This document shows positions 1 through 5,048 of a DNA stretch of 7,753 nt, one piece after another (the first letter of the stretch is position 1; every line of letters begins with the position of its first letter). This DNA is from Candidatus Gallibacteroides avistercoris (GTDB lineage: Bacteria > Bacteroidota > Bacteroidia > Bacteroidales > CHK158-818). The position numbers and the translations under genes were made by a program. The DNA is taken from NCBI GenBank assembly GCA_018714665.1, contig DVNA01000167.1:1-7753 (forward strand), in the 5' to 3' direction. The notes below the pieces were generated by a model that was not told the DNA's origin, ran no database searches, and saw nothing but the letters and a program-made list of their open reading frames with translations.

Positions 1-1
1 A

Positions 2-439
2 TACGGTTACACGATGATGTACCGAGAAACCGGCTTGGAGCGTTATTTGAATCAGGCAAAAGCTATTGCCGACTTTTTAATACATCATCCTAACTTTCCC
101 GAAGATAAAATTCCCTATTGGGATTTCGATGCACCGGACATACCCAATGCCAAACGCGATGCCTCGGCAGCCGCTATCATGGCTTCGGCTTTGATAGAGT
201 TGGGTGGTTTTGTCGATAAGAAACTAAGAAACGAGTATTTGTCGGTTGCCGAGCAACAGCTGATAACCTTGTCTTCCCCTGCATATAGGGCAGAAATAGG
301 GACGAATGCAAACTTCTTGTTGAAACATAGTGTGGGGAATATGCCTTCGAAATCGGAAGTTGATGTGCCGCTTACCTATGCAGATTATTACTATTTGGAG
401 GCATTGGTCCGATACAAGAAATTTGTCTTGGGACAATAG
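2..439 (+). CDS. GH88 unsaturated glucuronyl hydrolase, C-terminal part (5' end outside window)
   Basis: The reading frame is open to the left edge (first codons read Y-G-Y-T-M-M-Y-R-E-T), so the ATG at 14 is internal and the real start lies upstream. About 145 residues are present. GH88 enzymes are usually about 370-400 residues, so roughly 250, including the expected catalytic aspartates, are missing. Family features seen, numbered from the Met at 14: the helix around GYTMMYRETG, a WDFDAP turn (36-41), RDASAAA (48-54), and the closing stretch HSVGNMPSKSEVDVPLTYAD (105-124) leading to YYYLEALVR near the end. These match the last part of the (alpha/alpha)6 barrel. Family members remove the 4,5-unsaturated uronic acid that polysaccharide lyases leave on glycosaminoglycan, ulvan or similar oligosaccharides, usually in the periplasm. 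The substrate cannot be told from this fragment. The stop TAG is followed after 12 nt by a strong terminator. The family call is firm; exact specificity is open. Confidence 0.9.
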   Translation, partial: YGYTMMYRETGLERYLNQAKAIADFLIHHPNFPEDKIPYWDFDAPDIPNAKRDASAAAIMASALIELGGFVDKKLRNEYLSVAEQQLITLSSPAYRAEIGTNANFLLKHSVGNMPSKSEVDVPLTYADYYYLEALVRYKKFVLGQ

Positions 440-451
440 GATAGTATAGGT

Positions 452-496
452 ATAAAAAGAGAAGGGGGATAAACTATATCCCCCTTCTCTTTTTAT
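452..496. terminator. Bidirectional intrinsic terminator between convergent genes
   Basis: A perfect 20-bp inverted repeat has arms at 452-471 and 477-496 around a 5-nt loop. The core is GAGAAGGGGG pairing with CCCCCTTCTC. The A tract on the left arm (454-458) and T tract on the right arm (490-494) give a U run on either strand, so the hairpin should end both the GH88 transcript (stop at 439) and the minus-strand transcript of the winged-helix gene (stop at 519-521). No other role is suggested. Confidence 0.93.
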
Positions 497-518
497 TACG
501 GTAAGTCAATCGGAAGTA

Positions 519-722
519 TTATCCGATCAATTCAATAACGATTTCTTCGGCTGCTTCATCAAAGGTTACTTTCCCTTCACGAGCCAACCATCCCAATGCG
601 GCATAAATCTCTTTTTCTTTCAATTTAGTCGCTTTTTTGATCTCTTTCAGGGTTAATTTCCCATTACCGTTTAATGCATTCCACACTAACCCGGCGTTGA
701 TTCCGATTACTTCGATGTTCAT
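519..722 (-). CDS. Small winged helix-turn-helix protein, DUF2582 type
   Basis: This 67-residue protein has the layout of the DUF2582 winged-helix family. An N-terminal helix (IGINAGLVWNALNG) precedes a polar helix-turn-helix (LTLKEIKKATKLKEKEIYAALGWLAREG), and a short beta wing follows (KVTFDEAAEEIVIELIG). The 'one helix decides, one helix reads' pattern suggests nucleic-acid binding, but the family's biological role is not established and no ligand domain is present. The ATG at 722 is chosen over an upstream in-frame TTG at 785: the 21 extra residues are not family-like, and that TTG lies inside the TAnnTTTG promoter element at 783-790. A GAGAAA-like stretch just before the ATG is a weak ribosome-binding candidate. 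The gene lies 114 bp downstream of the B3/B4 gene and ends next to the bidirectional hairpin, so it is the last gene of the minus-strand block, possibly also transcribed alone. Confidence 0.82.
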   Translation of the reverse strand: MNIEVIGINAGLVWNALNGNGKLTLKEIKKATKLKEKEIYAALGWLAREGKVTFDEAAEEIVIELIG

Positions 723-782
723 CTTTTTCTCAATTTTAGGTAAAACAATTCTGATTATATAATATATTGTACCTTCTATAAT

Positions 783-790
783 CAAAGATA
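783..790 (-). promoter_or_regulatory. Candidate -7 element (TATCTTTG) for the winged-helix gene
   Basis: On the minus strand the sequence reads TATCTTTG, an exact match to the Bacteroidota -7 consensus TAnnTTTG. It lies in an AT-rich gap between two co-oriented genes. Transcription would start near 777 and give a leader of about 55 nt before the ATG at 722. A TTTG at the -33 position is not evident, so strength is uncertain. Confidence 0.5.
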
Positions 791-836
791 CATATTTTTT
801 AGAAAGGTTTTGTCATAAAAGTATTAAATATTTGTT

Positions 837-1517
837 TCAATTTGTAGATCCCCGTATGATTTGATGCTCGATGTCGTTAGCATCAGCAAATCTTTTCAAC
901 AGATTTTCGGTATATATTGTTGTCTCCAAAAGTCCGTTATCTGTTCCATAAGAGTTGATGATAATTAAAATTTTTCGGGTTGCAAGTGTTATTTTTGTTC
1001 GTTCCTCATCGCTGGTAGGCGTCCCGATACCGCCTTCGGCATCGCGATAAACGGGTAAACCTTCGATGTTAAGGGGACCTCTTCCTATTCCATGAAACAG
1101 TTCTCCGGCCCGGCCAATTCCCAAAGTGAGCTCATCCCCCATAATCTTCTCGGCATCGAATCCTCCAATAGAATAACCGCTGCGTAAAGAAACTAAATTG
1201 ATTAAATCTACCAGCGTATTGATTCGATATAAACCCAGGTTTCGTACGACGCGTCGGGTCAGTGCTTCGGCTGAGGGACGATAACGGTTAGGGTCTTTCC
1301 CCGTTCTCTTGTATGCGTTGCGTGTTGCCAGGATAGAAGGTCGTTGGTTAATCTGTTCAAGGGAAAACATTTGTTTTAGTCGCTCGCACTCTGTTGTTAT
1401 TTCCTCCCATAACAACAGGTTCTCTTCGCTGTTTGTTACATTTGCACAGATAATGCCGGCTTGAAATTCAGGGCAGACTTGTTTTATTTTATCTGACAGA
1501 TTGATTTTAAAATACAT
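837..1517 (-). CDS. Stand-alone B3/B4-domain protein (PheRS beta-like tRNA-binding/editing fold)
   Basis: This 226-residue soluble protein resembles the B3/B4 module of the phenylalanyl-tRNA synthetase beta subunit, without any catalytic synthetase domain. Recognisable stretches are RNAYKRTGKDPNRYRPSAEA (66-85), LVDLINLVSLRSGYSIGGFD (102-121) and GTPTSDEERT (165-174), so B3/B4 covers roughly residues 60-215. In PheRS this module hydrolyses Tyr wrongly attached to tRNA-Phe. Free-standing versions are widespread in bacteria but their substrate is not known to me, so a trans-editing or tRNA-binding role is inference only. There is no signal peptide or membrane segment. The ATG at 1517 is the first in frame, and no Shine-Dalgarno sequence precedes it. 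It starts 49 bp after the nhaD stop with no TAnnTTTG in the gap, so co-transcription with nhaD is likely. The stop is TGA at 837-839. Confidence 0.85.
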   Translation of the reverse strand: MYFKINLSDKIKQVCPEFQAGIICANVTNSEENLLLWEEITTECERLKQMFSLEQINQRPSILATRNAYKRTGKDPNRYRPSAEALTRRVVRNLGLYRINTLVDLINLVSLRSGYSIGGFDAEKIMGDELTLGIGRAGELFHGIGRGPLNIEGLPVYRDAEGGIGTPTSDEERTKITLATRKILIIINSYGTDNGLLETTIYTENLLKRFADANDIEHQIIRGSTN

Positions 1518-1566
1518 AAATCTGAAAAAAATGGAAAACGGGAGAGTCTTTTTGATTTGAGAGATA

Positions 1567-2901
1567 TTACATTAAAAAGAGCGATTCAAGATATATAACG
1601 GCAATCCCTGCAACATATCCGATAAACGCCAAAAGAGATATGTTTTTTAGATACCAGGCAAAATTGATTTTTTCCAACCCCATCGCTACGACACCGGCAG
1701 CTGAGCCGATGATAAGCAAACTACCGCCTACTCCTGCACAATAGGTAAGCAAGAGCCAGAACAGACCATCTTGCATAAATGCCTGCATATAAACCGGATC
1801 GGCGCTGGCGGCAATAGTGGCAGCATCCGCTACCGGATACATCCCCATACAGGCGGCAACCAAGGGTACATTGTCAATAATGGATGACAAGACACCTACG
1901 ACCGAAGCAATAGAGAATACTTCGTGGATGTTTTGATCGAGAAAATTTGCCACATCTCCCAATATTCCGGCACTTTGCAATCCTGCTACGGACATTAATA
2001 TTCCTAAGAAGAACAAGATGGTAGGCATATCGATACGTTTAAGAACCTTGGAGACCCGATTCTTGGCCGATTCTTCAAAATTGCGTTTCCTGCCGTACAT
2101 GAATTCCGTAACAATCCACAGAGCTCCGAGCGAGAAGGTAACGCCCACGTATGGAGGAAGTCCTGTAATACTCTTAAATACGGGGACAAACAACAATCCG
2201 GCAACCCCGGCAATCAGAATCCCCCGACTGAAACGTTTGCTTATCCCTTGGGGTAAACTCAGGTTTTGTTGAGTATTTCGGACAACAGATGTTTTGTGTT
2301 TCTTGATCTGTTTGGCCGCAAAATAGGTGGGAATAACCAAAGATACCAGGCAAGGGAGAATAAGGTATCCTATCAAGTTGAACGTCGTAACATTTCCACG
2401 CATCCATAACATGATCGTTGTGATGTCACCGATAGGAGACCAAGCCCCGCCACTGTTGGCCGCAATGATGATGATTCCGGCAAAGAACCACCGTTCTTTG
2501 GCATTGGGAATAATACGGCGCAACATCATGACCATAATGATAGTGGTGGTCATGTTATCGAGTACAGCCGACATAAAAAACGTAATAATTGCCAACAGCC
2601 AGATTAGTTTGTACTTGTTACGGGTAGTTATCCTGGCAGTGATGATGTGGAAGCCTCCGTGTATGTCGATCAATTCGACAATCGTCATGGCTCCAATCAA
2701 AAATATAAGTGTTTCGCACGTGCTCCCTAAATGTTCCAGCAGTTCAACATTGCAATTGGCGTTATTGGAGAGCAAAGCATAAGCCGACCAAATCAGGCCG
2801 AACATAAACAAGGAAATACTGGCTTTGTCTGTTTTGATTTTGTGCTCTAACGCGATGCACGCATATCCTAATACAAAAATGATAATTAATAACAGGTTCA
2901 T
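1567..2901 (-). CDS. nhaD: NhaD-type Na+/H+ antiporter
   Basis: This 444-residue polytopic inner-membrane protein is of the usual length for NhaD (ion transporter superfamily, related to ArsB/CitM). NhaD proteins export Na+ or Li+ in exchange for protons, mainly at alkaline pH. Two inverted half-repeats are visible. The first has SAVLDNMTTT (111-120) and NSGGAWSPIGDITT (149-162). The second has SSIIDNVPLVAA (339-350) and GVGGSLLIIGSAAG (390-403). The paired LDN/IDN and Gly-rich re-entrant motifs are the substrate-site signatures of the superfamily, and the WSPIGDITT form is characteristic of NhaD. Hydrophobic segments run from residue 1 to the C-terminus, with a basic loop near 196-226. The ATG at 2901 starts directly in the first membrane helix; no Shine-Dalgarno is seen. 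It is the first gene of the minus-strand block, preceded by a long leader with a promoter candidate at 3027-3034. Confidence 0.92.
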   Translation of the reverse strand: MNLLLIIIFVLGYACIALEHKIKTDKASISLFMFGLIWSAYALLSNNANCNVELLEHLGSTCETLIFLIGAMTIVELIDIHGGFHIITARITTRNKYKLIWLLAIITFFMSAVLDNMTTTIIMVMMLRRIIPNAKERWFFAGIIIIAANSGGAWSPIGDITTIMLWMRGNVTTFNLIGYLILPCLVSLVIPTYFAAKQIKKHKTSVVRNTQQNLSLPQGISKRFSRGILIAGVAGLLFVPVFKSITGLPPYVGVTFSLGALWIVTEFMYGRKRNFEESAKNRVSKVLKRIDMPTILFFLGILMSVAGLQSAGILGDVANFLDQNIHEVFSIASVVGVLSSIIDNVPLVAACMGMYPVADAATIAASADPVYMQAFMQDGLFWLLLTYCAGVGGSLLIIGSAAGVVAMGLEKINFAWYLKNISLLAFIGYVAGIAVIYLESLFLM

Positions 2902-3021
2902 ACGATACAGTTATGACGAATCTTCTCTATTTTACCAGGTGTTGAGTTTTCCGTTTTCTGGTCTTGTTTGTCCGACTCTGGACCTCAAACGATAATATAA
3001 GACGTGTCCGTCTTCTTTTTC
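2902..3021 (-). promoter_or_regulatory. Long, potentially structured 5' leader of nhaD
   Basis: If transcription starts just after the -7 element at 3027-3034, nhaD carries about 120 nt of untranslated leader. Read by eye, the RNA can form a 6-bp hairpin (2999-3004 with 3009-3014, 4-nt loop). It can also form an 8-bp hairpin with a 3-nt bulge (2966-2973 with 2980-2983 and 2987-2990, 6-nt loop), and a 5-bp stem (2934-2938 with 2958-2962, 19-nt loop). The bulged hairpin's outer strand (2984-2990) could instead pair with 2941-2946, offering an alternative fold. I do not recognise a known riboswitch class here. Structure without comparative support is weak evidence. Confidence 0.35.
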
Positions 3022-3026
3022 GGGCG

Positions 3027-3034
3027 CAAAGGTA
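3027..3034 (-). promoter_or_regulatory. Candidate -7 element (TACCTTTG) for nhaD
   Basis: The minus strand reads TACCTTTG followed by CG, an exact TAnnTTTG match in the form very common before Bacteroidota genes. Transcription would begin near 3021. The -33 position, about 20 bp further upstream on the minus strand, has no clear TTTG and falls at the edge of an inverted-repeat arm (3056-3064). Confidence 0.65.
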
Positions 3035-3055
3035 CAAAAATTTTGATTTATATAG

Positions 3056-3094
3056 TATACAATTACAGTTATTAATCTGATATAAAATTGTATA
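3056..3094. repeat. 9-bp perfect inverted repeat across the divergent promoters
   Basis: TATACAATT at 3056-3064 and AATTGTATA at 3086-3094 are exact reverse complements separated by 21 bp, with centres 30 bp apart (about three helical turns). The right arm overlaps the candidate -7 element of the downstream hydrolase gene, and the left arm lies at the -33 region of the nhaD promoter. That position would suit a dimeric regulator acting on both promoters. The region is AT-rich, so chance is a real alternative. Confidence 0.4.
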
Positions 3095-3098
3095 TTTG
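3091..3098 (+). promoter_or_regulatory. Candidate -7 element (TATATTTG) for the GH71/99-like gene
   Basis: TATATTTG matches the Bacteroidota TAnnTTTG consensus exactly. It sits about 70 bp before the ATG at 3170, predicting a leader of about 65 nt. No good -33 TTTG is present at the usual distance. The element overlaps the right arm of the inverted repeat at 3056-3094. Confidence 0.55.
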
Positions 3099-3169
3099 CT
3101 TTTCTTGATAAGTACCGGAAAAGTCTTGTCGATACATTGAAAGCATTTTTTCGATAAACTATTTTTTCA

Positions 3170-4984
3170 ATGAAAACAACCTCTATTTTTATTGTAATCC
3201 TCTTTTGGGGGCTTTGTGAAAATCTTCTATGCCAACTGTCGAGCGACCAGTGGGCGGCAACCGATGCGTTGGGGCGGCAACTCCCGATGCCCGGCAAAAA
3301 ATCGACGAAGCGGGACGGGAAATATGTTGCGATGTTTTATTGGACATGGCATACCGAACAACAGGCCAATTATGCCAAGGTGTGTAACATTACCCAGACC
3401 TTGAAAAAATATCCCGAAGCGGTGGATGATTACAACCATCCCGCCTGGGGGGCTGAGCTTCAACCCTGTTTTTGGGACGAACCACTTTTTGGCTATTACC
3501 GAACCACCGACCCCTGGGTGTTGAGAAAACACGCCGAGATGTTGGCCGATGCCGGGGTGGATGTAGTGTTTTTTGATTGTACCAATGGCAGCTATTTATG
3601 GAAATCGTCGTACGATGTGTTGATGCAGGTGTGGAACCGTGCCCGACGGGATGGCGTCCGTGTTCCCAAGATAGCGTTTATGTTACCCTTTGCGCCGATT
3701 CCCGAAGCCACCGTTTCAATCAAAAATCTCTACCGCGATATTTATGCGCAGAAACGTTACCCCGACTTATGGTTTTACTGGCAGGGAAAGCCGATTATCA
3801 TGGCTTATCCGGAAACGGTCGCATCGGATGATGATCCCATCAACCGGGAGATTCGCGAGTTTTTCACATTCCGTCCCGGGCAGCCGGATTATGTAAACGG
3901 GCCGTCCAACAATACGCAATGGGCCTGGATGGAGATCTATCCGCAAAACCGGTATGTAACCCGTCCGGACGGTTCGTGTGAACAGGTTGCCGTAAGTACC
4001 GCCCAAAATACGTGCGATGCTAATGGCGGACATTGCTATGCCTTTAATTGCGAGGGTGCTTATGGACGCAGTTATACCAAGAAGAACGGACATAGAACGG
4101 AACCGGATGCCTATTTGTACGGGTATAATTTTCAGGAGCAGTGGGACCGGGCCATGGAGATCGACCCGGATTTGGTCTTTGTTACGGGGTGGAACGAGTT
4201 TATTGCCGGCAAACATCTGAATTGGCCGCCGAACAACCCGCATCATCCGTTCTCATTTCCCGATCAGTATGATTGGGATCGCAGCCGGGACATTGAACCG
4301 GTCAAGGCCTGGGGTGACAAGGGAGATGTCTATTATATGCAGTTGGTAGCCAATGTGCGGAGATTCAAAGGAATGGATGCCGTACAACCTGTATCGGACA
4401 AACAATCTTTTAAAATAGGAAAATTCAGGGGTTGGGAGACGGTCTTACCCGACTTTAAGCATTACCGAGGAAATACCCTGGTACGGAACCACCCCGGACA
4501 CGCCGACACTTACTATACAAACCATACCGGACGGAACGATATTGTCCGAGCCAAAGTGGCGCGCGACAACACCTGTCTCTATTTCTATGTGGAGACGGCC
4601 GAACCCATTACCTCATCCGAGGGAGCTCGGAACTGGATGTGTCTGTTTATCGATGTCGATCGGGACAAGTCCAGCGGCTGGCAAGGATATGATTTTGTCT
4701 TGAACCGGATTTCTCCCGATGGGAAAAAGGCCGTTCTGGAACGGAACCAAGGGAATGGATGGAGCTGGCAAAAAGCGGCCGATGTCGAATATGCCGTAAA
4801 AGGAAATCAGATGGAGATCAAAATCAAGAAAAAGCTGCTGGACATCGAAGGCGATACCGTCGATCTGGAATTCAAGTGGAGCGATAACATGCAAGAGGAG
4901 GGAAACATCATGGACTTCTATGTAAATGGCGATGTTGCCCCCTCCGGTCGGTTCAATTTTGTATATACCACTCCCCTAAAATAA
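3170..4984 (+). CDS. Secreted GH71/GH99-like glycoside hydrolase with C-terminal CBM9-like domain
   Basis: This 604-residue protein has an N-terminal signal peptide (residues 1 to about 21; hydrophobic core SIFIVILFWGL), so it is exported. The central region (about 50-400) resembles the (beta/alpha)8 GH71/GH99-like group. It begins with a KYVAMFYWTWH strand (51-61), continues with ADAGVDVVFFDCTNGSY (126-142), FYWQGKPIIMAYPE (202-215) and GYNFQEQWDRA (318-328), and ends in VFVTGWNEFIAG (336-347). GH99 enzymes use two Glu in an NEWHE motif; here the first aligns with E343, while the second position is Ala. A four-Cys cluster (C270, C282, C289, C294) lies in an insert. Residues about 412-600 form a predicted beta-sandwich similar to CBM9 (AKVARDNTCLYFYVETAEP, LFIDVDRDKSSGWQGYDFVL), probably a sugar-binding module. 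The substrate is unknown; GH99 relatives act on alpha-mannan and GH71 on alpha-1,3-glucan. The ATG at 3170 is directly before the signal peptide. The gene is divergent from nhaD and convergent with the next gene. Fold confidence is moderate; function is inferred. Confidence 0.68.
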   Translation: MKTTSIFIVILFWGLCENLLCQLSSDQWAATDALGRQLPMPGKKSTKRDGKYVAMFYWTWHTEQQANYAKVCNITQTLKKYPEAVDDYNHPAWGAELQPCFWDEPLFGYYRTTDPWVLRKHAEMLADAGVDVVFFDCTNGSYLWKSSYDVLMQVWNRARRDGVRVPKIAFMLPFAPIPEATVSIKNLYRDIYAQKRYPDLWFYWQGKPIIMAYPETVASDDDPINREIREFFTFRPGQPDYVNGPSNNTQWAWMEIYPQNRYVTRPDGSCEQVAVSTAQNTCDANGGHCYAFNCEGAYGRSYTKKNGHRTEPDAYLYGYNFQEQWDRAMEIDPDLVFVTGWNEFIAGKHLNWPPNNPHHPFSFPDQYDWDRSRDIEPVKAWGDKGDVYYMQLVANVRRFKGMDAVQPVSDKQSFKIGKFRGWETVLPDFKHYRGNTLVRNHPGHADTYYTNHTGRNDIVRAKVARDNTCLYFYVETAEPITSSEGARNWMCLFIDVDRDKSSGWQGYDFVLNRISPDGKKAVLERNQGNGWSWQKAADVEYAVKGNQMEIKIKKKLLDIEGDTVDLEFKWSDNMQEEGNIMDFYVNGDVAPSGRFNFVYTTPLK

Positions 4985-5048
4985 AGCAGAGGAAACGGTT
5001 CACACCAGGGACAGGCAGGCATTCTTGTTCCAACGAGCAGGAAAGATA

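Noticed and set aside
723..785. Upstream TTG start for the winged-helix protein
   Set aside because: The added residues do not resemble the family and the codon sits inside a consensus -7 element; the ATG at 722 fits better.
2327..2782. 151-codon open frame on the + strand, antisense to nhaD
   Set aside because: Ile/Met/Val-rich product is the mirror of the transmembrane helices encoded on the other strand; nhaD has strong family motifs.
3170..3235. Lipoprotein signal on the hydrolase (Cys at residue 21)
   Set aside because: The residues before C21 (N-L-L) are not a good lipobox, so an ordinary Sec signal peptide is more likely, though not certain.
2932..3297. 121-codon minus-strand frame across the divergent intergenic region
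   Set aside because: It overlaps the signal-peptide region of the hydrolase and both promoter candidates, and its composition is not protein-like.
4985..5048. Terminator between the convergent hydrolase and dehydrogenase genes
   Set aside because: Only weak, short complementary stretches were found and no T run follows any of them.
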